A DNA stretch of 64,000 nucleotides from NCBI GenBank assembly GCA_937125225.1, contig CAKZLE010000024.1, forward strand, positions 49,532 to 113,531, in the 5' to 3' direction. Source of the DNA: an uncultured Spirochaetia bacterium. Its GTDB lineage: Bacteria; Spirochaetota; Spirochaetia; CAKZLE01. A program made the translations under genes and the position numbers. The notes below the pieces were generated by a model. The model had not been told where the DNA came from and ran no database searches. It worked only from the letters and a program-made list of their open reading frames with translations. This document shows, in pieces, positions 50,494 through 57,876 of the stretch; position 1 is the stretch's first letter; every line of letters begins with the position of its first letter.

Positions 50494-52374
50494 TTACTTC
50501 TTCGTTTTCGCCAACATTTTCTTTATCGCATCTCTCGTATAGACATTCTGCCCGAATTCAATCCCAAACTTACTTTTTAGTTTCTGCAATACTTTATCGT
50601 AATACAAAGTCTTGAATGTCGTGCTGTCGAGCTCCACCACATTCGACTTCTTCAAAGAATTACGTATCCTCTCACTTGAATACTCTTGTCCTAACTCATG
50701 TTCTAAGATCCTCATGATCAGCAGTGAGATGAAGCAGGTAAGAAAATGGGCCTGAATACGCTCTTCTCGAGAGACATACACCGGTCTTGCATCAAGATCA
50801 CTTTTGGTGACTCTGAAGGTCTGTTCTATCTTCCATAGTCCATGATACATCTCTATGATGTCTAATGGCGTAACCACCTTATTGAGTTGAAGCATCCCCT
50901 CTTTGTGCAGCCAGCGTTGTGGAGCCCCAAAGGCAGGCTCGAGTTCTGTGGTCTCTTGTCCTTTGACATCTACAACAGACCGTAAACCCATCACATTGGT
51001 CTCAATGACATAGAAGCCATCTAACGATTCATCTTCTTCAAGCTTCTGTGCATCAAATACCGTCTTTGCCTGGTAGCCTTCAATACGTGCATGCGTGGAG
51101 GGATCATACACCTGAGTCTTCAGGTATTTGTTCTTTCCATGATTGTTATCGATGACATCCCTACTCTTGGAGTGAGAAGCTACGATGGCCTTCTCCACAG
51201 CCGCAGCACGATCGACTTTCGCTCGCTGAGCATACTTCGCAGACCAGTAGATGATCTGGTAGTGTCCCACCCCTTGTACCTTCTTTCGTTTCCCTTGTGA
51301 ATCGGTCACATAGGTATCTTTGACCTCATCAAGGACCTTGTACATGAAGGAGACGGGTGTCTCGGTATCAAGATCACTGATCTGGTTACCACTCCCATCA
51401 TACTTACAGTAGCCATCCGTATTCCTGACGGTATCCTTAAGCGTCTGACTTCCGCCACGTACAGACTTACTGAAGACATACCCGTTGTGGTTCGTAATAA
51501 CTTCTGCAACATTCGTCCCGCTCATCATCGCCTTGTCGGCGACGAAGATCAGGTGTTTCACATCTAGCTGCTCTCGTACCTTCTCACTCATGGGGGAGAA
51601 GGTCATGCAGTCATGAGTATTCCCCGGGAATAGGTCATAGGTGACCGGGAACCCGGCTTGATCCATGAATAGTCCCATCTGGACAATGGGTAGGGGTCTA
51701 TGTTCTTTACTGACCCCTTTCCGACGGAAGCTGTCTTCCTGATCTATTTCAAAGTAGTAGTTGGTCACATCATAGAAGAGGACCGTTGAGTCCCGGTCAT
51801 ACTGGGAGACCATCTGCTTATGCAGATGCTGCAGCAGGTCATCCCGGTACTTGGGAAGGATACTCAAGGAGCGGTAGACCGCATTCAGGTCAAAGTCCAT
51901 CTTGTCGAAGTACTTCGAACGGCCGAGCCAGGCAGCACGCTTTGAGCCTGGGGCAAGGATTCTCTCATAGACAAGAAGTTTCATCACCGCTGTTAGGTTA
52001 TAGGAAATGTCGAGATACTTACGTCTTCGATCAAAGAAGGTATGGATCCCCAATGCATGGAAGACCTGACTGATCGCTGCATGGCCGATGTTCTTCACAC
52101 AGTCATAACTCTCAGTATCCTCATCAAACGGCATGAGCGCTTCAGGCATCAGTTTGACGGTTACCGGCTTCTGGCGTTCTTTCTTCTCTTTGGTCATCTG
52201 TTTCGCTACTAGTTTGAAGTGAGCAACGGGATCATCATAGAGATGAGTGAATTCATCAACATAGCCGATACGTTCGATAGTGCGTTGTTTCACCTTTCCC
52301 TTTTCACGATAACTTTCTGCGTAATACATAAGAATTCTATCTTGTGAATTCTTTGGGGCCGTTTGCACGAACAT
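50494..52374 (-). CDS. IS1634 family transposase (IS4 superfamily, DDE)
   Basis: A 626-residue transposase. It starts FVQTAPKNSQDRILMYYAESYREKGKVKQRTI, a usual opening for the family. The DDE residues are likely the Asp in LFYDVTNYYFE (near residue 200), the Asp in LIFVADKAMMSGTN (near 285) and the Glu in YHGLWKIEQTFRVTKSDL (near 530). The last is the Y-(2)-R-(3)-E-(6)-K signature with Leu in place of Arg, which is seen in this family as x-x-W-K-I-E. The frame is open from ATG 52374, with GAGGAG upstream. It is encoded opposite to the operon it interrupts. The protein looks intact, so the element may still move. Confidence 0.9.
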   Translation of the reverse strand: MFVQTAPKNSQDRILMYYAESYREKGKVKQRTIERIGYVDEFTHLYDDPVAHFKLVAKQMTKEKKERQKPVTVKLMPEALMPFDEDTESYDCVKNIGHAAISQVFHALGIHTFFDRRRKYLDISYNLTAVMKLLVYERILAPGSKRAAWLGRSKYFDKMDFDLNAVYRSLSILPKYRDDLLQHLHKQMVSQYDRDSTVLFYDVTNYYFEIDQEDSFRRKGVSKEHRPLPIVQMGLFMDQAGFPVTYDLFPGNTHDCMTFSPMSEKVREQLDVKHLIFVADKAMMSGTNVAEVITNHNGYVFSKSVRGGSQTLKDTVRNTDGYCKYDGSGNQISDLDTETPVSFMYKVLDEVKDTYVTDSQGKRKKVQGVGHYQIIYWSAKYAQRAKVDRAAAVEKAIVASHSKSRDVIDNNHGKNKYLKTQVYDPSTHARIEGYQAKTVFDAQKLEEDESLDGFYVIETNVMGLRSVVDVKGQETTELEPAFGAPQRWLHKEGMLQLNKVVTPLDIIEMYHGLWKIEQTFRVTKSDLDARPVYVSREERIQAHFLTCFISLLIMRILEHELGQEYSSERIRNSLKKSNVVELDSTTFKTLYYDKVLQKLKSKFGIEFGQNVYTRDAIKKMLAKTKK

Positions 52375-52463
52375 AAGGTACTCCTCTTCCTAAGAGTATA
52401 CTACAACGTAAAAGACAATACAAGACAATACAGGCAAATTACCTAAATAAAGTGAAAAAACCC

Positions 52464-52487
52464 AAAAAAAGGACCCTGAATGGGTCT
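52464..52487 (-). terminator. Inward-facing terminator at the IS right end
   Basis: On the minus strand GACCC-ATTCA-GGGTC is followed by CTTTTTTT. It lies 90 bp upstream of the transposase start and would stop minus-strand transcripts that enter the element from outside. Confidence 0.7.
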
Positions 52488-52536
52488 TGGATGTTGTTTT
52501 TGTTGGTTTTTAACTACTTAGGTGTGACAAACTCCG

Positions 52537-52609
52537 GATGAAGACGCGCTATATAAATGCCGACTATCATAAGGTCCGATTGCGAGTAGGTGGAAGAATC
52601 GTTTAGTAT
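52537..52609. repeat. 73-bp direct repeat, right copy
   Basis: Identical to 50320-50392. It carries an orphan copy of the last codons of the HyuA-like gene and leads straight into the DUF1576 leader. Removing the IS and one copy restores an operon with about 60 bp between the genes. Confidence 0.95.
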
Positions 52610-52675
52610 ATAACTCTTTTTATGGTTTCAGATTCTGTGATCCTCTGTTATGATTCAATAAATGGGGGAATAGAA

Positions 52676-53944
52676 GTGAATAAAGATGACCGTATTCTCT
52701 ATATCATGCTTATCGGGGTTCTTGTTCTCGCTGTAGGTGTAGGCAGCCTCTATCAGGGGATCCCCTCGACCTTCAAAGGGTTCCTAGCGATACAGGTGCA
52801 TCCAGCACGTCTTATCAATGACTTTGCAGTCGTGGGAGGTCCGGGAGCGGCATTGGTGAACGCCTCGATCGTCGCAGGTATCGCACTATTATTGATCGTG
52901 ATCAATGGTGTCGCGATTTCCGGTCCAACGATCGCAGCCTTCTTTACCTTGTTCGGCTTCGGTCTGTTCGGGAAGACTCCGATCAATATCATACCGATCA
53001 TCATCGGAGTCGCCATATCGGCTAAGATCGCCAAGAAGAGTTTCAAGGAGTATATCCTGATCGCTCTCTTCGGTACGGCCTTGGGACCGATCTTTAGTTT
53101 TATCGTTTTCGAACTGGGGCTCACTGGACCGGTAGCTCTTATCGTAGGGTCAATCGGTGGAATCGTCGCAGGGATATTCTTACCTCCAGTTGCTATGGCC
53201 ATGCTGCATCTCCACCAGGGATACAATCTCTATAATATGGGGATGACCTGTGGCTTCGTAGGAGTCTTCGTAGCCTCTCTGATCGCAGCAGGGAAAGGAG
53301 ATCTCACGATCAAAGTAATCTGGCTCGATACCCCTGATATGTTACTTACGCTCTTTACCCCAGTCCTTTCGGTCTACCTTATGGGATTTGGTGTCTATAT
53401 GGGGAAGAGGAAAGCCTTCAGTGATATGATGGCAATCCAGAAACTTCCCGGCAGGTTACCTTCAGACTTCATGGATATGGTCTCAGTTGGTGGAGCTTTG
53501 GTGAATGCCGGTGTTCTTGGGATCATTACCTGGCTCTATATCGTATTGGTAGGTGGCGATCTCAATGGACCGGTACTCGGTGGTATTCTCACGGTCATGG
53601 GCTTCGGGGTATTCGGGAAACATGTACGAAACTGTATCCCTGTCATGCTCGGTGTAGTCTTGAGCTGCCTGGTATTTGGTAAATCACTTACCGCACCGGG
53701 GCCTATCCTGGCGGTATTGTTCTCAACGACATTAGCTCCATTGGCTGGGGAGTTCGGAGCCTTTACCGGGATCATCGCAGGATTCCTGCATCTGATCATG
53801 GTAGAGAGGACCGGCGCCTGGCATGGAGGGATCGATCTCTATAATAACGGTTTTGCTGGTGGATTGACCGCAGCTCTTATCGTCTCGGTGATAGAGTGGT
53901 ACCGTTCTTCACAACCCGATGAGTTCGATGATACGTTCAATTAG
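52676..53944 (+). CDS. DUF1576 family membrane protein
   Basis: A 422-residue membrane protein with about ten to twelve helices and an internal duplication. The first half has VVGGPGAALVNASIVAGIALL and FTLFGFGLFGKTPINIIPIIIGV, the second VSVGGALVNAGVLGIITWL and LTVMGFGVFGKHVRNCIPVMLGV. HLHQGYNLYNMGMTCGF is echoed by GAWHGGIDLYNNGFAGG. These are the marks of DUF1576, a family of unknown function found in Firmicutes and other anaerobes. I start at GTG 52676 because GGGGGAA lies seven bases before it; the ATG at 52622 has no such site and adds an unlikely tail. It is followed by a small gene after 19 bp. Transport of the DUF917 substrate or product is a context-based guess. Confidence 0.75.
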   Translation: MNKDDRILYIMLIGVLVLAVGVGSLYQGIPSTFKGFLAIQVHPARLINDFAVVGGPGAALVNASIVAGIALLLIVINGVAISGPTIAAFFTLFGFGLFGKTPINIIPIIIGVAISAKIAKKSFKEYILIALFGTALGPIFSFIVFELGLTGPVALIVGSIGGIVAGIFLPPVAMAMLHLHQGYNLYNMGMTCGFVGVFVASLIAAGKGDLTIKVIWLDTPDMLLTLFTPVLSVYLMGFGVYMGKRKAFSDMMAIQKLPGRLPSDFMDMVSVGGALVNAGVLGIITWLYIVLVGGDLNGPVLGGILTVMGFGVFGKHVRNCIPVMLGVVLSCLVFGKSLTAPGPILAVLFSTTLAPLAGEFGAFTGIIAGFLHLIMVERTGAWHGGIDLYNNGFAGGLTAALIVSVIEWYRSSQPDEFDDTFN

Positions 53945-53963
53945 TATAAGGAGTATATGACAT

Positions 53964-54344
53964 ATGAAAAGAAAAGAGTTCTTACTACAACTCATAGGAG
54001 AAGTATCGAACTTCATCCTGGAGGGGAATCCACGAAGAATGGTCATATCGCTCCATCAGGAGTCTGATGGACTTCATCTATGTGTCATCGATGACAACCC
54101 TCATAGTGACAAAGAGGTTGAAGCGATTGCACAAGCTCTCGCAGGACGTAAGAGGCCAGAACTATCAGGCTATTATGGCTCTATGACTGGTCATGACCTC
54201 TTTGGTGCTGCTAGACTCGATCTGGTAGGTCTTCAGGTAAAACATGGGGATGTGAGCAGGACCGATAATGGGATCAAGATCGATCTCTGGTTGGGGTCAG
54301 AGAGGTTTGATTCATCGAACTTCAATATCCCTGATAAAGAGTGA
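53964..54344 (+). CDS. Small protein, possibly a GHKL-fold (RsbW-like) ATPase relative
   Basis: A 126-residue protein that I do not recognise with certainty. The order of strands and loops recalls a histidine-kinase-type ATPase domain: GEVSNFILEG near the start, LCVIDDNPHSD in the place of the G1 box, GYYGSMTGHDLFGAARLDLVGLQVKHGDVS as a lid plus G2, and NGIKIDLWL as the last strand. The catalytic Glu-x3-Asn is not in a standard form, so it may bind without hydrolysis, or the likeness may be chance. It starts 19 bp after the DUF1576 gene with AAGGAG ten bases ahead and closes the plus-strand operon. Confidence 0.45.
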   Translation: MKRKEFLLQLIGEVSNFILEGNPRRMVISLHQESDGLHLCVIDDNPHSDKEVEAIAQALAGRKRPELSGYYGSMTGHDLFGAARLDLVGLQVKHGDVSRTDNGIKIDLWLGSERFDSSNFNIPDKE

Positions 54345-54397
54345 TATCAGAGACAATAAACTGGAATGATGAGTCGAAACATTTAGCTTAAATTATA

Positions 54398-54427
54398 GAA
54401 GCTACCCGCTTGGATAGGGGTAGCTTC
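54398..54427. terminator. Terminator-like hairpin after the DUF1576 operon
   Basis: A 10-bp perfect stem GAAGCTACCC/GGGTAGCTTC (54398-54407, 54418-54427) with a 10-base loop, between convergent genes. There is no T-tract on the plus side, so its strength is unsure. Confidence 0.6.
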
Positions 54428-54490
54428 ATCAATGTATATCTTATTTTGACATGCGATGTAAAGTTTGCGATTGATCACTTCAAAACAAGA

Positions 54491-55624
54491 TTAGTATTCT
54501 CGAACAGCCTCTAGCATAGCGACAATGTTTTGTGGAGGAACATCTGCCTGTACAATATGTACCTGGCTGAACACAAAACCTCCACCTGGTGCTAAAATAT
54601 CAATCTGTCTTCTCACTTCATCTCGAACTTCCTGTGGAGATGCTGTAGGTAGTACACTTTGGGTATCGATTCCGCCTCCCCAAAGTACTAGATCCTTACC
54701 AAACTCTTGTTTAAGATACTTTGGGTCTATTCCGTCTACCGTATATTGGACTGGGTTCAGACAATCTATACCACACTCTATAAGATCAGGAATAATGGGA
54801 AGGATAGCCCCATCTGAATGCATAATGATCTTTATTCGCCCTTTAGAGTAATCTTTAATAGCTTGAAACAATCTCTTGTGTCTTGGTTTGACCAATGCAC
54901 GGTACATAGCAGGATCTATGAGAGTAGAGTTCTGGGAACCTAGATCATCACCAATACGAATGAGCTTCAGATCAGGTAATTCATCAATAACCTGTTTCCA
55001 CCATTCGATCTGCAGATCAACCTGCTTATCCATGATATATTCAGCTGCTTTAGGATCTAGGGCAAGAATCATGTAGTAATTTGAGTAACCACAGATATAA
55101 AAACCAGAATCAAACATTTCAAGACCAAGAGGGAGATCAACGATTGGAACCTTCCCGAGTTCTTGAATCTTCTTGAATCTGTTTTTAATACCTTCTATTC
55201 GTCTCTTTTTCGTAAAATCTGGCCATGGCAGTTTTTTTAACTCGTCAATTGATGGCATAGAGGAGAATCTTGATGTCTCAAGTTCATAATATAATCCCTC
55301 TTCTTTATTCTTCTTCCAGACATTTCCCCACTCATCAGTATATCTAGATATGGTTTTTGTATCCTCCCAAACCAAATCTGGCCAGACAGGAGTTATAGGT
55401 CGTGTATCAATATCAAACATAGTTAAGATCTGTTCATCAATACGAGCAGTCTGGTGTCGGTATCTTTCAATCTCAACAGGAAGGCTACTTAAACCAAGAT
55501 AAGATATAAGATTCTCATAAGCCTTATAATGTATCCCTGTAATGAGATGCCCTCCAAAATCTAGAGGTATTTTACTTGTCTCAGTGAAGTTAAGAGCATG
55601 GGTTATTCGATCAACAGAATTCAT
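54491..55624 (-). CDS. Uroporphyrinogen decarboxylase (URO-D) family protein
   Basis: A 377-residue URO-D family protein. It opens MNSVDRITHALNFTETSKIPLDF, the usual start for the non-haem branch, and continues with ITPVWPDLVWED, GYSNYYMILALDPKAAEYIMD and the C-terminal IIMHSDGAILPIIPDLIECGIDCLNPVQ followed by LVLWGGGIDTQSVLPTASPQEV. This branch includes methylcobamide:CoM methyltransferases and many catabolic enzymes of unknown substrate; the porphyrin enzyme is unlikely because no haem genes are near. AAGGATG precedes the ATG. It is divergent from the MBL gene, with a shared control region of 235 bp that holds two related operator-like sites. Confidence 0.82.
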   Translation of the reverse strand: MNSVDRITHALNFTETSKIPLDFGGHLITGIHYKAYENLISYLGLSSLPVEIERYRHQTARIDEQILTMFDIDTRPITPVWPDLVWEDTKTISRYTDEWGNVWKKNKEEGLYYELETSRFSSMPSIDELKKLPWPDFTKKRRIEGIKNRFKKIQELGKVPIVDLPLGLEMFDSGFYICGYSNYYMILALDPKAAEYIMDKQVDLQIEWWKQVIDELPDLKLIRIGDDLGSQNSTLIDPAMYRALVKPRHKRLFQAIKDYSKGRIKIIMHSDGAILPIIPDLIECGIDCLNPVQYTVDGIDPKYLKQEFGKDLVLWGGGIDTQSVLPTASPQEVRDEVRRQIDILAPGGGFVFSQVHIVQADVPPQNIVAMLEAVREY

Positions 55625-55743
55625 ATTAATACATCCTTAATATATTTGATAATTTAATTTATAAGGAAAAAATGACTCGTGAGGTCTTAGCTTCCTATGA
55701 AAATGTAATGTAGTCAATTAAAAGTTTACGCATTAAAATCAAA

Positions 55744-55759
55744 TTGCACATATGAGCAA
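55744..55759. promoter_or_regulatory. 16-bp palindrome TTGCACATATGAGCAA, candidate SorC operator
   Basis: A palindrome apart from the fifth base on each side (TTGC-W-CATATG-W-GCAA), in the region between the URO-D and MBL genes. A related half-site, TGCTCATATGT, recurs at 55793 in the spacer of the MBL promoter. Confidence 0.55.
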
Positions 55760-55785
55760 GAGGTGCAAATATAGTAAATTATATT

Positions 55786-55814
55786 TTGACGATGCTCATA
55801 TGTCGTGCTTTAAT
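55786..55814 (+). promoter_or_regulatory. Promoter of the MBL-ABC-SorC operon with an operator half-site in its spacer
   Basis: TTGACG (55786-55791), a 17-bp spacer and TTTAAT (55809-55814). The spacer contains TGCTCATATGT (55793-55803), so a bound regulator would cover the promoter. The predicted start lies near 55821, 42 bases before the ATG. Confidence 0.6.
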
Positions 55815-55862
55815 ACATTTATTAAATAATTGAAAAACTTATTAAGGTCCTAAGGAGAAATG

Positions 55863-56651
55863 ATGAAGACTTATACGATTAGACCGATTAATACCGGATT
55901 CGCTACTACAAGTAGAGCAAAGTACATTATCCATCATAGTGCACACAAATTCTACGATGTTGAAGGGGATCAAGATCTTCCTGTAGTAGTGTTCCTAGTA
56001 GAAGGAAATGGTATGAAAATCATGGTGGATACAGGAATGTCAGATACTGAGATAGCTCATAAGTATCACCATCCTGGTTCAACGCAACCTGAAGGGTATG
56101 CAATACCAGATCAGCTAAAGAAAATGGGAGTTGATCCTTCAGAGATTGATGCAGTAATACTGACACATCTACACTGGGATCACTGTTATCACTTACATGC
56201 ATTCACTAATGCAAAGTTCTATGTACAGCAGATCGAGTATGCTTTTGCTAAGGAACCGATTCCTCTCTATCACAAATCATATGAGTATCCAGCACTTTAT
56301 GGAATGACGCCTCAATTTGATGGAATAGAGTTTGAACTTCTTGACGGAGAAACTGAGATTTTTGATGGAATCAGTGTATATCCAAGCCCTGGACATTCTG
56401 TAGGCCATCAGACAGTAGTCGTCAATACAACTGAAGGGGAATTCCATTGTTGTGGCGACCTTGTATTTACCTATGACAACTTTAAGTCAGTACCCGAGAT
56501 TAATTATGAGATCACTCCTCCTTCACGATTTCAGGATATTGTAGCTTCCTGGAACAGTATAGTTGAGTGTAAGAACCGGGCAGTAGATATCAAACATATC
56601 TTGCCAACCCATGAAATGAGCGTGACTGACAGAGAGCTTATTGGAGAATAA
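55863..56651 (+). CDS. Metallo-beta-lactamase fold hydrolase (N-acyl homoserine lactonase-like)
   Basis: A 262-residue MBL-fold protein. The metal motif HxHxDH is LTHLHWDHC (His102, His104, Asp106, His107), with further ligands expected in PSPGHSVGHQTVV near residue 178 and the last His in PTHE near 255. The size and order match the AHL lactonase/AiiA-like branch, which also includes other lactonases. In this cluster a sugar lactone is a likelier substrate than a quorum signal; that is inference. I choose ATG 55863, five bases after AGGAG; the ATG at 55860 is too close. It heads a plus-strand operon with the ABC transporter, 57 bp before the binding-protein gene. Confidence 0.8.
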   Translation: MKTYTIRPINTGFATTSRAKYIIHHSAHKFYDVEGDQDLPVVVFLVEGNGMKIMVDTGMSDTEIAHKYHHPGSTQPEGYAIPDQLKKMGVDPSEIDAVILTHLHWDHCYHLHAFTNAKFYVQQIEYAFAKEPIPLYHKSYEYPALYGMTPQFDGIEFELLDGETEIFDGISVYPSPGHSVGHQTVVVNTTEGEFHCCGDLVFTYDNFKSVPEINYEITPPSRFQDIVASWNSIVECKNRAVDIKHILPTHEMSVTDRELIGE

Positions 56652-56708
56652 AAAATTATCAGTTCCAAAATAGAGTAGGAGCTGTAATAATAAAAAAGGA
56701 GATTTATT

Positions 56709-57794
56709 ATGAAAAGATTTTTACTGATTACATTAGTAATGGTAATGGCAATGGGGATCCTCTTTGCTGCAGGTGAACAGGAAACTGGTCCATCATCAGC
56801 AATGAATAAGGATTTAGGTGATGAGTATTATACAAGTACACCAGGGGAAAGAACATTTCAGATTCCAATGACTGGTGTAGGCCTAGAATCTGCAACAGAT
56901 GTGAAAGCAAATGAAACTTTTTCACTGGCATGTATGGTAAAGAATGCAACTAACCCCTATATGGTAAAGATATTAGAAGGTGCTAAAGCAGCAGCTGCTG
57001 ATCTTGGTGTTGATATGGTAACCCTCGGACCAACAAAGGCAGACAGTATTGAAGAACAGGTTCGAATCGTTGAAGACCTTATTCAGAAAGGCGTTGATGC
57101 AATGATTCTTGTACCTTCTGACTCTAATGGTATTATGCCGGCAGTAAGAAAAGCTAACCAGCAAAGTATCCCGATTGCAACAATCGGTACACCTGCGGCT
57201 GAACCAACCTTCCTGAGAACCGGTGTTGATTATACAAAGACTGGTGTGATCGTAGCAGAAAGTGTTGCTGAAGCACTTGGTGGGAAAGGTGATGTTATTG
57301 TGCTTGAAGGTGCTCCAGGAGCTCAGAATGGACAAGAAAGACTTCAGGGAATAAAAGATGAATTTGCTAAGTATCCAGAGATCAATATCATAGCTTCTCA
57401 GACTGCAAACTGGAACCGTGTTCAGGGAATGCAGGTCATGGAAAACCTTCTTCAGAGATTCGAGAATGTAGATGCCGTAATCGGATGTAATGATGAGATG
57501 GCAATTGGAGCTATTCAGGCTCTTAAGGCTGCTGGTCTCTCTGATGTAGTAGTAGCTGGCTTTGATGCTAACAAAGATGGTTGTTTAGCAATCCAGAGTG
57601 GTGAGATGCTTATTAGCTATAACACTGACCCATTTGGATCTGCGTACCTTGCTACAGTTTATCTTGTTCAGAATCTGATTGATGGTACAATTCCTCCTCA
57701 GTATTTCATACCATTCCCAGATAAGCAGGAGAATCCGATTATTGATAAGTCTAATGTAGATGTCTTTATGGCAACACAGGCTTGGTGGTTATAA
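56709..57794 (+). CDS. Sugar ABC transporter substrate-binding protein (RbsB-type)
   Basis: A 361-residue periplasmic binding protein with a signal peptide (MKRFLLITLVMVMAMGILFAAGEQ, likely cut after FAA). The mature part is a type I fold (Peripla_BP_4): FSLACMVKNATNPYMVKILEGAKAAA, VRIVEDLIQKGVDAMILVPSDSNG, GKGDVIVLEGAPGAQNGQERLQGI, AVIGCNDEMAIGAIQALKAAG and VVVAGFDANKDGCLAIQSGEML. These match the RbsB/xylose-type family. It is the first of the four transporter genes. A 13-bp hairpin between it and the ATPase gene may keep the binding protein's message in excess. The substrate is probably a pentose or a related sugar; not determined. Confidence 0.9.
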   Translation: MKRFLLITLVMVMAMGILFAAGEQETGPSSAMNKDLGDEYYTSTPGERTFQIPMTGVGLESATDVKANETFSLACMVKNATNPYMVKILEGAKAAAADLGVDMVTLGPTKADSIEEQVRIVEDLIQKGVDAMILVPSDSNGIMPAVRKANQQSIPIATIGTPAAEPTFLRTGVDYTKTGVIVAESVAEALGGKGDVIVLEGAPGAQNGQERLQGIKDEFAKYPEINIIASQTANWNRVQGMQVMENLLQRFENVDAVIGCNDEMAIGAIQALKAAGLSDVVVAGFDANKDGCLAIQSGEMLISYNTDPFGSAYLATVYLVQNLIDGTIPPQYFIPFPDKQENPIIDKSNVDVFMATQAWWL

Positions 57795-57802
57795 GTTTAA
57801 TA

Positions 57803-57831
57803 GATACAGCAGGTAGATTACCTGCTGTATC
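57803..57831 (+). promoter_or_regulatory. Intercistronic hairpin after the binding-protein gene
   Basis: A 13-bp perfect stem GATACAGCAGGTA/TACCTGCTGTATC with a three-base loop (GAT), followed by no T-run. It lies nine bases after the stop codon. In other ABC operons such hairpins raise the relative level of binding-protein mRNA. Confidence 0.6.
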
Positions 57832-57876
57832 ATTGAAGAGTAATGGCTGAAAGTTTATTCAATCAAGAGGTAACAT

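Larger units (their letters stand above)
50393..52536 (-). mobile_element. IS1634-family insertion sequence (2144 bp)
   Basis: The element lies between the two copies of a 73-bp direct repeat. Its ends are imperfect inverted repeats of about 18 bp: CTGAGTTTTCGCCAACTA at the left against CGGAGTTTGTCACACCTA at the right, about 12 identical. It carries one transposase gene on the minus strand, a terminator after it and a second minus-strand terminator before it. The very long target duplication is known for IS1634 from Mycoplasma, which makes direct repeats of variable length. The element looks complete and has a full-length transposase. It separates a HyuA-like gene from the DUF1576 gene of the same operon. 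Confidence 0.9.

Noticed and set aside
50320..52609. 73-bp repeats as an assembly error
   Set aside because: The repeats end exactly at the ends of an intact transposase element with inverted repeats, which is best explained by transposition.
53957..53980. ATG 53957 as start of the small gene after DUF1576
   Set aside because: It is in another frame that soon meets a stop; ATG 53964 gives the full 126-residue frame.
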